The translations under genes were made by a program, and so were the position numbers. This document shows, piece by piece, positions 29,201 to 39,752 of a stretch of 64,000 nt of DNA; position 1 is the first letter of the stretch; each line of letters starts with the position of its first letter. Where the stretch lies: NCBI GenBank assembly GCA_905182755.1, contig CAJJCS010000002.1:124001-188000 (forward strand). The letters are read 5' to 3'. Origin of the DNA: Aequorivita sp. HC6-5. GTDB lineage: Bacteria > Bacteroidota > Bacteroidia > Flavobacteriales > Flavobacteriaceae. Under the pieces are notes generated by a model. The model saw only the letters and a list, made by a program, of their open reading frames with translations, was not told the DNA's origin and ran no database searches.

Positions 29201-32200
29201 GTGGAGAGTATAACTTTAATCCAGCTGCTGCAGGGACAAATGATTTACCCAATCCAGCAGCTAATTTTGGAGGGATTTCTAGACAGTTAACCACTACAGA
29301 TTTTGAAAGAAGCAATGTAGAATTTATCCAGTTTTGGGTAATGGATCCATTTATATACGAAGAAAACAACACCAACAATGGAGGAACCCTAAGTTTTAAC
29401 TTAGGAAATATTTCTGAAGATGTTTTAAAAGATGGGAGAAAGCAATACGAGAATGGTTTGCCTCAAGATGGTGATTCAACAAATACAACACCAACGGTTT
29501 GGGGTAAGGTGCCCACCAATCAATCTTTAGTATACACCTTCGATACTGAAGGGCAGCAGCGCATTAACCAAGATGTAGGGTATGATGGTTTAAACAATGC
29601 CCAAGAAAGTGAGATGTTCCCCACCTTTAGTGGGCTTGCAGATCCTGCAAATGATAACTATCAATACTTTTTGCAGGCCTCTGGAGATATAAGAAATCGT
29701 TATAAATTATACAATGGTACAGAAGGGAATTCTCCCGTTGAGGTAACAAATACAAATCGTGGTTCTACCACCCAGCCAGATGTAGAAGATATTAACCGTG
29801 ATAACTCTATGAATACCGTAGATAGTTATTATGAGTATAACATTCCTATCTCTCGTGATGCTCTTACCCCAGCTACCAATGATTTTGTGACTGATGTACG
29901 GGAGAGTACAATTACCCTTCAAGACAATAGTTCTTTGGATGTTAGGTGGGTTCAGTTTAAAGTTCCTGTTGCAGATTATGACAGGGCAGTGAATGGAATT
30001 TCAGACTTTAGATCTATACGTTTTATGCGTATGTATATGTCTGGATTTGAGCAGCAAACCACACTTCGTTTAGGAACTCTAGAACTAGTTAGAGGAGATT
30101 ACAGAAGATACTTGCAGACTTTAGATAACGTTACCCAGGAAGATCCTGAGTTGGACGATACTGTTTTTGAAGTGGAAGCTGTAAATATTATTGATAATGA
30201 GAACAGGCAACCCATACCTTACACATTACCTCCAGGAGTAATAAGAGAGCAGCTCAATAATAACAATAACATTATTAGACAAGATGAACAATCTCTTGCC
30301 CTGCGTGTTTGTGGCCTAGAGCAAAATGATGCTCGTGGTGTGTATAAAAACTTTAGCGTGGATATGCGCCAGTACAAAAATCTTGAAATGTTTATTCATG
30401 CAGAATCTATCGTAAATCAAACAGCTCTGGCAGATGGTGATTTGGTTGCATTTATTAGAATGGGTAATGATTTAACAGAAAGTTTCTATGAGGTACAGGT
30501 GTCTTTAAAGCCAACGGCTTTCAATACAACTAGCGCTGAAGAAATATGGCCGGTAGAGAACAGGTTGGACCTGCCTCTTGCTTTATTACAAGATTTAAAG
30601 TCTACGATACTTGGAGATCCTGCCACCTATGCCCCTAACCAATTGCATTTCTTTGAAGAGGGCCAAATTGATGGCTTGCCATCTAACATACTGAGAGTAG
30701 GTATGAAAGGAAATCCTAGTTTTGGTGATGTGCGTGTTGCAATGATTGGTGTTCGTAACGAGACCAATACAGAATTATGTGGAGAGGTTTGGTTTAATGA
30801 ATTGCGCCTATCTGAGTTGCAAAACCAGGGTGGTTGGGCAGCTGTTGCTGCTATGGATGCAAACTTTGCAGATTTCGCAAATCTAAGTGCAACAGGTAGA
30901 GTAAGTACCATAGGTTTTGGTTCTTTAGAGCAAGGCCCAAATGATCGTAGCAGAGAAGATGTAGAAGAGTATGATTTGGTAACCAATTTTAACTTAGGAC
31001 AGATGCTGCCAAAGAAATGGGGTATTCAATTACCTTTTAATTATGGTAGGTCAGAAAAACTAATCACGCCGCAATTTGATCCAGAGTATCAAGATGTAGA
31101 GTTACAAACCAGATTAGATAACGAAGGAAACTCTGAAAGAAGAGAAGAGATTTTAGGACAATCTATAGACTACACAAAAAGACAGAGCATTAATTTTATT
31201 GGGGTTCGTAAAGAACGCACCTCAGAGGGTAAACCAAAAGTGTATGACATAGAAAATGTTACACTTTCTGCCTCTTACAATCAAATAGATCACAACGATT
31301 TTGAGATTCAAGACGCCCTGGATCAAAACGTGCGTTTGGGCGGAACCTATGCCTATAACTTTACGCCCAAAACATTTGAACCATTTAAAAAGAATGATTC
31401 TATTTTTACAGGAAAATATTGGCAGTTTTTAAAAGACCTTAATCTAAATTATTTACCCACTAGTATTGCAGTAAACTCTAATATTCTGCGCCAGCATAAT
31501 GAGCAAAAGTTTAGAGAATTAAACCTAGAAGATGGCAATATAGGCTTGCCGGTGCTTTATCAAAGAAACTATTTGTTTGACTGGGATTATGCAATTAATT
31601 ATAACCTAACAAAATCATTTCGTTTTAATTTCACAACCTCTAATAATAGAATTGTCACCAATTATATAGATGACAATGGTGTTGCTGACAATCAAATTGG
31701 AGTCTTTGACGGTCTGTTTGATATTGGAGATCCAAACCAGCACTTCCAATCATTGCAATTAAATTATGATCTGCCTACTGCAAAATTCCCTTTCTTGAAG
31801 TGGATACGAGCAACGTATTCATACACCGGAGATTTCCAATGGCAAGACGGTAGTGATTTGTTTAATAATATTGATATTGAATTATCTGACGGATCTGTAG
31901 AAACCTATGATTTAGGAAATTCTATTCAAAACGCAAGTACACATCGTATTAATTCAACCTTCGATTTCAGTGCTTTTTATAGGTATATTGGCCTTTCTAA
32001 AAAGAAAGCCAACAGAAACGCAGGCAATACTAGAAATAGCATGTCCAGAAATGGAGGCGGTTTTAGCCCAAAAGGTGGATCAGGTAAAGGCGGTAAGGAC
32101 TCTAAAGCAAGTTCCAAGAATGATGCCCAAGGCTTTGCAGCCAAAGGTGGTAAGAATTCCTCTGGTAGCGCAGCTAATTCTGGAGGTGGCTTAGGTAATG

Positions 32201-33582
32201 GTTTAAGTGGAGGGGATAAAGCAGTAAACACACTTATTGGTTTGGCTACCATGATTAAAAAAGTGCAATTTAATTACCAAGAAACCAACGGAATTTTCTT
32301 GCCTGGATATAAACGCTCAATTGGTTTTGTAGGTACTTTAAAACCAACGGCAGGCTTTACCTTTGGAAGCCAAGCTGAGGTTAGAGACCAGGCGGCAAGA
32401 AACGGTTGGTTAACCCTGTATCCAGAATACAATGAGCAGTACACAGAGAATGAAACCAACCAGTTAGATGTTCAAGTCAACCTTGAGCCAATTAGAGATC
32501 TTAAGATTGATATTAATGCTAGTAGAATCTACTCAGAGAATTACTCAGAGAATTATATTATTGAAGATGGCTTGTACAATTCTTTAACACCTGTTACCTC
32601 TGGAAACTTTAATATTTCAACCCTACTTATTGCAACGGCTTTTCAAAGCACTACAGATGCGCTATCTGAGCCATTTGATGCCTTTAGAAGCAATAGACTT
32701 ATTGTTGCCAATAGCTTGGCCTCAGAATTTTATGGTACAGACACCTTTCCTGTTGATCCAGAAACAGGATATCCTGTTGGATTTGGCCCTACTAGCCAAG
32801 ACGTATTATTGCCATCTTTTATTGCAGCCTATAAAGGCGTTGATGTGCAGAGCGAGAAAAAAGGTATTTTAAGAGATATCCCTCTACCAAATTGGGATAT
32901 TAAATATACTGGTTTTATGCGCCTGGGGTGGTTTAAAAAACACTTTAAAAGGTTCTCACTCCAGCATGGATACACTGCCGGGTATACCGTGAACCAATTT
33001 CAAACCAATTTAGACTACAACCGCTCTAGAGATGGCAATCCAGTAACGGCTTCTACAAATCAAGCTGGAGATTTTAAAAGCGAGCAGTTTTTAACCAATG
33101 TTAACCTTACAGAGCAATTTTCACCTTTGTTAAAAATTGATCTTGAAATGAAAAACTCTATTAAGATTAGTGCAGAATATAGAAAAGACAGAGCACTAGG
33201 TCTTAGTTTTGCAAATAATCTTTTAACTGAAATAAAAGGAGATGAAATTATTATTGGTCTTGGATATAGAATAAAAGACCTTCGTATTGGAACTAATTTT
33301 GGAGGTAAAAAACAAATATTAAAAAGTGACCTAAACTTTAAGTTAGACCTTTCAAGAAGAGACAACAGGACCATCATACGCTATTTGGATATCGAGAATA
33401 ATCAAACCACGGCAGGGCAAACCATTTACGGGGCTCAGTTATTGGTAGACTATGCTTTAAGTAAAAACTTAACTGCAGCATTTTATTATGACCACACATT
33501 TTCTGAGTATGCAATTTCTACGGCTTTTCCTCAAACAACTATTCGTAGTGGTTTAACTTTGAGATATAACTTCGGTAATTAA
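26289..33582 (+). CDS. sprA: Type 9 secretion / gliding motility outer-membrane protein SprA (one frameshift)
   Basis: SprA is the giant beta-barrel translocon of the Bacteroidota type 9 secretion system, needed for secretion of adhesins and gliding. A signal peptide (about 1-32, ending SSANAQ) precedes SprA-type sequence over the full length, about 2,430 residues after repair, normal for the family. The frame breaks near 28944: one extra T changes CGT TTG TCC TCA TCT CCA. Removing it gives SWRLSSSPDGFGGEVPNSVL continuously. A Gly/Ser/Lys-rich low-complexity loop lies at nt 32029-32220. The start is uncertain: TTG at 26289 (MGTNFTKFKN) is the best fit after ruvA. Confidence 0.93.
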
Positions 33583-33612
33583 AATATAAACACATAAAAA
33601 AATTAGGTAACT

Positions 33613-33993
33613 ATGAACATTCCATCAAATTTAAAGTACACTAAAGACCACGAATGGATTCTTATTGATGGCGATACTGCTACAGTAGGTATTACAGATT
33701 TTGCACAAGGCGAGCTTGGAGATATTGTATATGTAGAAGTTGAAACACTAGATGAAACTATGGATGCCGACGAGGTATTTGGATCTGTCGAGGCTGTTAA
33801 AACAGTATCAGATTTATTTTTACCACTCTCTGGAGAAATTATAGCATTTAATGATACCCTAGAGTCTGATCCTGAAAAAGTAAACAACGACCCTTATGGA
33901 GAAGGCTGGATGATAAAGATTAAAATTTCTAATCCAGATGAAATAGAAAACTTATTAGATGAGACAGGGTATAAAGAGCTTGTTGGGGCCTAA
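33613..33993 (+). CDS. gcvH: Glycine cleavage system H protein
   Basis: Lipoyl carrier shuttling the methylamine group of glycine between the P, T and L enzymes. It has 126 residues, the normal length. The lipoylated lysine is Lys63 in FGSVEAVKTVSDL, and DHEWILIDGDTATVGITDFAQ is the typical N-terminal block. No other glycine-cleavage gene is in the window. It lies 30 bases after sprA and its 3' end overlaps the VanZ-like gene. Confidence 0.97.
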   Translation: MNIPSNLKYTKDHEWILIDGDTATVGITDFAQGELGDIVYVEVETLDETMDADEVFGSVEAVKTVSDLFLPLSGEIIAFNDTLESDPEKVNNDPYGEGWMIKIKISNPDEIENLLDETGYKELVGA

Positions 33994-34360
33994 ACTTCTT
34001 CTAGGGATTGCCATTTCCTATACGCTGCTTATTACTGCGGCTTTATTGACTCCTATAACTGGCGCTCCAAAAATAGAAATTCCTTTTGCAGATAAGATCG
34101 TGCATCTTATTATTAATGCAGGACTTTTTGTGGTTTGGGCAAGTTATGTTTTCTCTGGCAAGACCAATAGCAAGACTACAAAGACCTACACATTACCCCT
34201 GTTATTTGTTTGCACCTTGCTTTACGGCATACTTATTGAAGTAGTACAAGGGAGTTTCATACCCACAAGAGGGGCAGACTTTTTTGATGTAGTAGCAAAT
34301 GTATGTGGCTTGATTCTCGGGTTTTTTGCAGTTAAACTGACTAAGAAATTTATTTACTAA
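33959..34360 (+). CDS. VanZ-like family membrane protein
   Basis: A 133-residue membrane protein with four predicted helices (about 10-28, 45-65, 77-93 and 108-126). The pattern PFADKIVHLIINAGLF...GILIEVVQGSFIPTRGADFFDVVANVCGLILGF is typical of VanZ-like proteins. VanZ itself lowers teicoplanin sensitivity, but the function of this widespread Bacteroidota relative is unknown. The ATG at 33959 overlaps gcvH by 35 bases; a TTG at 33980 is an alternative start. Confidence 0.85.
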   Translation: MRQGIKSLLGPKLLLGIAISYTLLITAALLTPITGAPKIEIPFADKIVHLIINAGLFVVWASYVFSGKTNSKTTKTYTLPLLFVCTLLYGILIEVVQGSFIPTRGADFFDVVANVCGLILGFFAVKLTKKFIY

Positions 34361-34370
34361 TATTACAGTG

Positions 34371-34398
34371 CTATTGTTTTACATTACAATAGATTTTC
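34371..34398 (+). terminator. Weak terminator-like hairpin after the VanZ gene
   Basis: CTATTGT (34371-34377) pairs with ACAATAG (34386-34392), followed by ATTTTC. It is A/T-rich and only modestly stable. Confidence 0.35.
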
Positions 34399-34431
34399 TA
34401 TATTTTTATCAACGATAATTTATATTCAATT

Positions 34432-35148
34432 ATGGAACCTAAAAAAAATCCAAAAGCAGATTTAAAACAATGGAGTGGAGTCTACTTTTTAGCAGGCCTT
34501 GCTTTTATGTTGTTTTTGTCTTGGCAAGCAGTAGAGTGGAAATCTTATGATAGAGATCTCTCACTAGACACCTTAAATGTGGGTGATGATCTTGATGAAG
34601 ATATTCCGATCACAGAACTGTTAACGCCACCGCCACCGCCACCACCGCCGCCACCAGCTCCAGAGGTTATTGAGGTTATCGAAGATGAGGCAGACGTGGA
34701 AGAAACAATTATCGAATCTACAGATGACAAGTTTGACGAAGAAATCGTAGAGATTGAAGAGATTGATGAAGCTGGAGAAATCATTGATGATGTTCCCTTC
34801 GCAGTAATTGAGAATGTGCCAATATACCCTGGTTGTGAAAGTGCAGGTAACAATGCTGCAAAGAAAAAGTGCATGTCTAGTAAAATTCAGAAATTTGTAC
34901 AAAAGAAATTCAACACAGATCTGGCAAGTGATTTAGGTTTGGAAGGAATTCAGCAAATATATGTGCAATTTAAAATTGACAGAACGGGTAACATTACCAA
35001 TGTTCAGGCACGAGCGCCGCACCCAAAATTAAAACAAGAAGCAATTAAAACTATCAAAGCTTTGCCAAAGATGACACCAGGAAAGCAACGTGGTCAAGCG
35101 GTAGGGGTATTGTATTCCCTTCCAATTAGATTTCAGATAGAAAACTAA
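34432..35148 (+). CDS. tonB: Energy transducer TonB
   Basis: Links the inner-membrane proton-motive force to TonB-dependent outer-membrane receptors. The 238-residue protein has a short cytoplasmic N-terminus, one transmembrane helix (about 16-33), a ten-proline run coded by repeated CCN codons (about nt 34627-34660), and an acidic Glu/Asp/Val-Ile-rich periplasmic linker. The TonB C-terminal domain follows (about 135-238), with FKIDRTGNITNVQAR and IPIYPGCE-like features common in Bacteroidota. ExbB and ExbD are not in the window. Confidence 0.93.
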   Translation: MEPKKNPKADLKQWSGVYFLAGLAFMLFLSWQAVEWKSYDRDLSLDTLNVGDDLDEDIPITELLTPPPPPPPPPPAPEVIEVIEDEADVEETIIESTDDKFDEEIVEIEEIDEAGEIIDDVPFAVIENVPIYPGCESAGNNAAKKKCMSSKIQKFVQKKFNTDLASDLGLEGIQQIYVQFKIDRTGNITNVQARAPHPKLKQEAIKTIKALPKMTPGKQRGQAVGVLYSLPIRFQIEN

Positions 35149-35160
35149 AACACACTGATT

Positions 35161-35676
35161 ATGAAAGTATTTAAACATTTATTTACCCTAGTTATTTTTG
35201 TATCGTTGATTGCTTGTACTAGTGATGATGACGCCCCACAATACCTGATTAAACAACACAAATTTAAGTGCAGGAAGTTATCAGGTTACGTATCTAACTA
35301 GCAACGCAACCGAGACTATTAACATAAATGGATTAGATATTATAACAGATTCGAATCCACTTATGGAGAAACATTTCAACTCACAGTTACTTTTTCTGAC
35401 AATGACACCTATCGTTGTAGATGGTCAATATGTTCTCAACACACTTAGTGACTGTTGCAGGAGAATTCTGTGAGTCAATCTACAGTAATCGTGGATATTG
35501 ATAATGAAATTGGAACATATGCTGCCAATAATAGCACAATGCAGCTCCTTTTGGATGAAACTCTTTTTGATGTAACACTGTTTAATGCCAATGAGCTTAG
35601 AATGTCATCTAGTAATGCATACTCAGAAGATGACATAGATTATTTTGAAACATCTGAAATTAGAATGGTACGTTAA
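35161..35676 (+). pseudogene. Putative lipoprotein gene with about five frameshifts
   Basis: It begins with a lipoprotein signal (MKVFKHLFTLVIFVSLIAC, lipobox LIAC, then TSDDD). Coherent protein sequence then jumps between frames: TNLSAGSYQVTYLTSNATETI, then TYGETFQLTVTFSDNDTY, then VDGQYVLNTL, VTVAGEFCE and STVIVDIDNEIG to the end. Shifts fit +1 at about 35252, -1 near 35357, and +1 near 35415, 35447 and 35475, a net +3. Many flavobacterial lipocalin-like lipoproteins look like this, but I do not recognise the family. It may be a true decaying gene, or an intact one with sequence errors. Confidence 0.6.
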
Positions 35677-35694
35677 AATTAAATAATCATAAAT

Positions 35695-35733
35695 AAAAAA
35701 AGCGCTGTAGATAATTCTGCAGCGCTTTTTTTA
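35695..35733. terminator. Terminator after the lipoprotein gene
   Basis: AGCGCTGTAGA (35701-35711), loop TAAT, TCTGCAGCGCT (35716-35726) with one T-G pair, preceded by A7 and followed by T7. Confidence 0.9.
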
Positions 35734-35876
35734 TTGGGTTCTTATTACAAGTACATACACTTCTTTTTTTGAATGGGATTTTTTTGGTTTACGATCTCTT
35801 ATCCTGTAGTGTTTTTTTAGGCTTATTTTTAACATAGATAATGTGTTATAAATTGGTTAGAATTAGAGTTGTACCG

Positions 35877-35884
35877 TATCTTTG
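35877..35884 (+). promoter_or_regulatory. Candidate promoter of the second oxidase operon
   Basis: TATCTTTG followed by CAC matches TAnnTTTG. A TTG at 35853-35855 is a possible -33 element with a 21-base spacer. The predicted start near 35891 is about 32 nt before the heme O synthase start. Confidence 0.6.
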
Positions 35885-35922
35885 CACACTCAAAACACAA
35901 GGTAAAATTTAAATAGATTCTA

Positions 35923-36816
35923 TTGTCAGTAACACAAACACAGGTGCTTCCCACCTCATGGGTTAAAAACTTTACAGAAATAACCAAACTTAGGTTGTCT
36001 GTAAGTGTTGTGTTTTCTTCGGTTGCAGGGTATTTACTTGGCGCAGCAGAGGTAGATTTTATGATCTTATTGCTTTTGTGTATTGGTGGATATTGTATGG
36101 TAGGAGCCAGCAATGTTTACAACCAAATCATGGAGCGTGATTTAGACACTTTGATGGATAGAACAAAAAATAGGCCTATTCCAGCTGGCAGAATGAGTAT
36201 TGCTGCTGCGCTCTCTATAGCTATTATTTTAACTATTGTTGGTGTTTCTGTACTGTATAGCATAAATCCACAAACAGCAATGTTTGGTGCGATATCCATC
36301 TTTATATACGTTTTTTTATACACCCCTTTAAAAACAAAAACACCCTTATCTGTTTTTGTTGGCGCTTTTCCGGGAGCTATTCCCTTTATGTTAGGATGGG
36401 TTGCTGCTACCAATGATTTTGGTATAGAACCAGGGACCTTGTTTATGATTCAGTTTTTTTGGCAATTTCCTCATTTTTGGGCTATAGGTTGGTTTTTATT
36501 TGATGATTATAAAAAAGGAGGCTTTTTTATGTTGCCTACAGGAAAAAGAGATCGTACTACAGCGGTGCAAGTTGTTTTCTATAGCGTGTGTACGGTGTTG
36601 TCTTCATTGATTCCTGCATTTGGAGTAACAGGAGCGTTTTATATAACTCCAATTTCGGCAGTAATTATTGGCGGGCTAGGAATTTGGTTTGTGTATTACG
36701 GCTTGCGATTATACAAACAAAAAACAGACAAATCTGCAAAACAACTTATGTTGGTGAGTGTAAGTTATATTACCCTTCTACAAATAATATATGTGGCAGA
36801 TAAATTTATTAGGTAA
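35923..36816 (+). CDS. ctaB: Protoheme IX farnesyltransferase (heme O synthase)
   Basis: Attaches a farnesyl group to heme b to make heme O, the precursor of heme A needed by the aa3 oxidase. UbiA-superfamily membrane protein of 297 residues with about nine helices. The first Asp-rich motif NVYNQIMERDLDTLMDRTKN near residues 65-84 and YTPLKTKTPLSVFVGAFPGAIP are characteristic of CtaB/CyoE. The start is a TTG at 35923; no ATG gives a suitable N-terminus. Heme A synthase is not in the window. The two subunit III genes follow at once. Confidence 0.94.
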   Translation: MSVTQTQVLPTSWVKNFTEITKLRLSVSVVFSSVAGYLLGAAEVDFMILLLLCIGGYCMVGASNVYNQIMERDLDTLMDRTKNRPIPAGRMSIAAALSIAIILTIVGVSVLYSINPQTAMFGAISIFIYVFLYTPLKTKTPLSVFVGAFPGAIPFMLGWVAATNDFGIEPGTLFMIQFFWQFPHFWAIGWFLFDDYKKGGFFMLPTGKRDRTTAVQVVFYSVCTVLSSLIPAFGVTGAFYITPISAVIIGGLGIWFVYYGLRLYKQKTDKSAKQLMLVSVSYITLLQIIYVADKFIR

Positions 36817-36841
36817 GTAAAGCGATTAAAAATTTTAAAAT

Positions 36842-37423
36842 ATGGACTACACACAAGGTACAGAAAAAGATAAAATAGCACGCGCTAAAAAGAACATGCT
36901 GCTTTTTGGTATGATAAGTCTAGGGATGAGTTTTGCAGGTCTTACTAGCGCATACATAATAAGTAAAGAGCGCGTAGACTGGTTAACAGATTTTGAAATA
37001 CCAGAAGCTTTTTTTATTAGTCTTGCTGTTATCATAGCAAGTAGTTTTACATTTATATTGGCAAAAAATGCGGTAAAAAAAGAGCAGAACTCCAAAGCAA
37101 TGGTGTTATTAGTAACAACGTTTATTCTAGGAGTTGTTTTTGTGTATTTACAGTTTCTTGGCTTTTCTCAAATTATAGAAAATGGCTATTTTTTCACTGG
37201 TAGTGAAAGTAGTATTACCACCTCATTTATTTATTTAGTGGTGCTATTGCACCTTGCTCATATTATTGCTGGCCTAATTTGTGTCTTAGTAGTAATTTAT
37301 AATCATTACAAATTAAAATACACGAACGGAAAAACCCTTGGAATTGAACTTGCTACTACTTTTTGGCACTTTGTAGATGTTCTATGGGTGTATCTGTTTT
37401 TGTTTTTATATTTCGTGAGATAA
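36842..37423 (+). CDS. Cytochrome c oxidase subunit III (first copy)
   Basis: A 193-residue heme-copper oxidase subunit III with five predicted helices. Subunit III hallmarks are visible: FAGLTSAYIISK in helix 1, LVVLLHLAHIIAGLI, and FWHFVDVLWVYLFLFLYFVR at the C-terminus. It stabilises subunit I and has no redox centre. A second, longer subunit III follows directly; tandem subunit III genes are a regular feature of flavobacterial oxidase loci. It starts 26 bases after ctaB. Confidence 0.92.
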   Translation: MDYTQGTEKDKIARAKKNMLLFGMISLGMSFAGLTSAYIISKERVDWLTDFEIPEAFFISLAVIIASSFTFILAKNAVKKEQNSKAMVLLVTTFILGVVFVYLQFLGFSQIIENGYFFTGSESSITTSFIYLVVLLHLAHIIAGLICVLVVIYNHYKLKYTNGKTLGIELATTFWHFVDVLWVYLFLFLYFVR

Positions 37424-37433
37424 AAAAATAATG

Positions 37434-37441
37434 TATTTTTG
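37434..37441 (+). promoter_or_regulatory. Possible internal -7 box before the second subunit III gene
   Basis: TATTTTTG fits TAnnTTTG, 28 bases before the ATG at 37469. It lies in a 45-base gap inside an apparent operon, so it may be secondary or fortuitous. Confidence 0.3.
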
Positions 37442-37468
37442 AACCAAATTAAAAATTGATTTCTATTT

Positions 37469-38450
37469 ATGGAAACAACTGTTGCAACAACGGCGTCTCA
37501 AGGCGGTGTTTGGGGAGGTGGAAACCAACCTTTAAGAGCTAGTTATGGTAAGATGATGATGTGGTTTTTCATCGTCTCTGATGCTTTAACCTTCTCTGGA
37601 TTTTTAGCTGCTTACGGCTTTTCAAGATTTAAATTTGTAGACGCTTGGCCTATCGCCGATGAGGTGTTTACTCACTTTCCATTTTTACATGGAGTGCCGG
37701 CACCTATGTTTTACGTTGCCTTCATGACTTTTATCCTTATTTTCTCTTCTGTGACCATGGTATTGGCCGTAGATGCAGGGCATAAAATGAAGCAAAGTAA
37801 AGTGGCCATGTACATGTTTTTAACCATCATTGGTGGAGCGATATTTGTTGGTTCTCAAGCCTGGGAATGGGCAACTTTTATAAAAGGAGAATACGGAGCC
37901 GTAGAGACAAAAGGTGGTAAAATACTACAGTTTTTAGATACAGAAGGAAATCGTGTGGCCATTGGTAGTTTTGCTGAATCTATGCATACTACAGCCACCG
38001 TGCACGAGCCAAGTAATGGTATTTGGTTTATGAGTGGAAACGATCAAACCTCTTACAACTTTGAAGAAGTAAAAGCTGGGTTTTTAGCGAATGATAATTT
38101 GTTGATACGCACACAATACCTAGATGAAAATGGGCATCCAACGGTTCTCTCAAGAGAAGGCTTCTATTGCAAAAATTAAAAAAGACGGTAAACTAGTTGT
38201 TGAGGGTGCAAACCTAAAGCGCAATGAGTATGGGCATCCCTTATTTGCAGATTTCTTTTTCTTTATTACAGGATTTCATGGATTTCACGTTTTCTCTGGA
38301 GTACTCATTAACATCATTATTTTCTTTAATGTTGTTATAGGGACCTATGAGCGTAGAAAGAGTTATGAAATGGTAGAAAAAGTAGGGTTGTACTGGCACT
38401 TTGTCGATCTAGTTTGGGTATTTGTATTTACCTTCTTTTACCTTGTTTAA
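37469..38450 (+). CDS. coxC: Cytochrome c oxidase subunit III (second copy, one frameshift)
   Basis: Longer subunit III, about 326 residues after repair. The N-terminal part holds helices with DALTFSGFLAAYGFSRF and GGAIFVGSQAWEWATFI, then a long soluble loop. The C-terminal part has FFFFITGFHGFHVFSGVLIN and GLYWHFVDLVWVFVFTFFYLV. The frame is interrupted at 38158-38159: one extra G in AGAGAAGGCTTC. Removing it reads SREASIAKIKKDGKL directly across the junction. The break falls in the loop, so the two pieces are one gene and not a second duplication. Confidence 0.92.
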
Positions 38451-38477
38451 TAATAATCATATTTAGTAGTATATATA

Positions 38478-38921
38478 ATGGGACATCACGAGCATAGTTT
38501 AGCAATCTTTAGGGGACGGCTTAAGTTCAAATCAATCGAACAAAAAATTTGGGGAGTTTTTATTTTCCTATCTATTATCACTATTGTTGAAGTTATTTTT
38601 GGTATCATAAAGCCACAGTCTTTAATGGTTCCTTTTATGTCTTCTTTTGAAGGTGGATTTATGGCAACAATGGCAAATATCTTTTTGTCACCATTTATCT
38701 TCATGAAACCATTGAATTTAATATTTATCGTTCTTACCATAGTAAAGGCATATTACATTACCTGGGATTTTATGCACATGCGTGATGAGACAAAAGCGTT
38801 GAGACGTATGGTTGTTTGGACAGCTATTTTCTTGATCTGCTACCTTATATTAATTCTTCTTGTTGAAGGAGATTATATCTTTGAAGTATATAAAAACAAC
38901 TATGTTAAGTTTGACTTCTAA
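38478..38921 (+). CDS. Cytochrome c oxidase subunit IV family protein
   Basis: A 147-residue membrane protein of the bacterial oxidase subunit IV (CtaF/CoxD-like) family. Three hydrophobic segments are visible (about 24-42, 65-92 and 110-132), with FIVLTIVKAYYITWDFMHMRDE, the conserved block of this family. It is a small accessory subunit of the oxidase. It directly follows the second subunit III gene and is followed by a strong terminator, closing the structural-subunit operon. Confidence 0.9.
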   Translation: MGHHEHSLAIFRGRLKFKSIEQKIWGVFIFLSIITIVEVIFGIIKPQSLMVPFMSSFEGGFMATMANIFLSPFIFMKPLNLIFIVLTIVKAYYITWDFMHMRDETKALRRMVVWTAIFLICYLILILLVEGDYIFEVYKNNYVKFDF

Positions 38922-38948
38922 TACATAACAACACATTAAAATAAACTA

Positions 38949-38980
38949 AAAATCCTACCAACTTGGTAGGATTTTTTTAT
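38949..38980 (+). terminator. Terminator after subunit IV
   Basis: AATCCTACCA (38951-38960), loop ACT, TGGTAGGATT (38964-38973) and a T-run. Confidence 0.92.
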
Positions 38981-39065
38981 GGAGTCATTTTTAATCGAAT
39001 ATTAACTATATGCTTCTTGGTAAACATTTTTTTGTAGTGTATTTTTGCAACTCAAAATCAAACAC

Positions 39066-39752
39066 TTGGAAACGCCACAAAACAGTATTAAAAAGAAAAT
39101 AGTCTTGGGGTCTTGTTTTTATTACCCATTGCAATTTATATGTTTTTTGCAACTGGAGTTAATAATTTCGGGAAGCTACCGGTGCTATCACAGGATGTGG
39201 TAAGTGTAACTCAATTTCAAGGATCTTAACGGCGCCCCTGTTACCTTAGATAATAAAATTACCATTCTTGGTTTTTTTGGAGATACGCCACTACAAACCA
39301 AAGCCTATACCTACAACCTTGCCCACAAGATTTACAAAAAGAATCATGAGTATAAAGAGTTTCAGTTTTTGATTCTATTACCCCAAAGTGCAAGAAATGG
39401 AGCAAAGATTTTAACAAATAAGATTTCAGAAATTGCCCCAACAACCGCTTGGAAATATGCCTTTGGAACTCCCCAGGCTATACAAGAGGCATTTACCTCT
39501 CTTAACAGTGGTTATACACTAGATAGCTCATTGGCTAGCAGTTTTGTCTTTATTATAGATAAGGATGCGCATCTGCGAGGCAGAAATGATGACCAAGATA
39601 TGCCAGATGGTTTAGTGTATGGGTATAACTCTGCAGATATTGGAGATATTAACAACAGAATGAGTGATGATGTTAAAGTTGTTTTGGCAGAGTATCGAAA
39701 AGAAACCAAAGAGAATAGTAGAAGAAATCAAATTCTAGTAAAACAACAATAA
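39066..39752 (+). CDS. Sco-like thioredoxin-fold membrane protein lacking copper cysteines (two compensating frameshifts)
   Basis: After repair the protein has 228 residues: METPQNSIKKK, a transmembrane anchor (LGVLFLLPIAIYMFFATG) and a thioredoxin-like domain. A missing G in the run at 39107-39110 and an extra G at 39221 explain the broken frame; between them the reading continues smoothly. The segment GFFGDTPLQTKAYTYNL aligns with FFFSSCTTICPIMNRNM of the adjacent Sco, with Thr in both cysteine positions. FVFIIDKDAHLRGR matches the later Sco block. I infer a divergent Sco paralogue for oxidase assembly without the copper site. The TTG at 39066 is the likely start; the stop overlaps the sco ATG. 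Confidence 0.75.

Noticed and set aside
30627..30986. Minus-strand 119-codon open frame opposite sprA
   Set aside because: Shadow of the conserved SprA coding frame; no recognisable domain.
34627..34660. CCN triplet repeat as a tandem repeat or phase-variation tract
   Set aside because: It encodes the proline-rich spacer expected in TonB; repeat-number changes would stay in frame.
35347..35358. tRNA-like T-loop sequence GATTCGAATCC
   Set aside because: No acceptor stem, anticodon arm or CCA-adjacent pairing can be built around it; it lies inside the broken lipoprotein gene.
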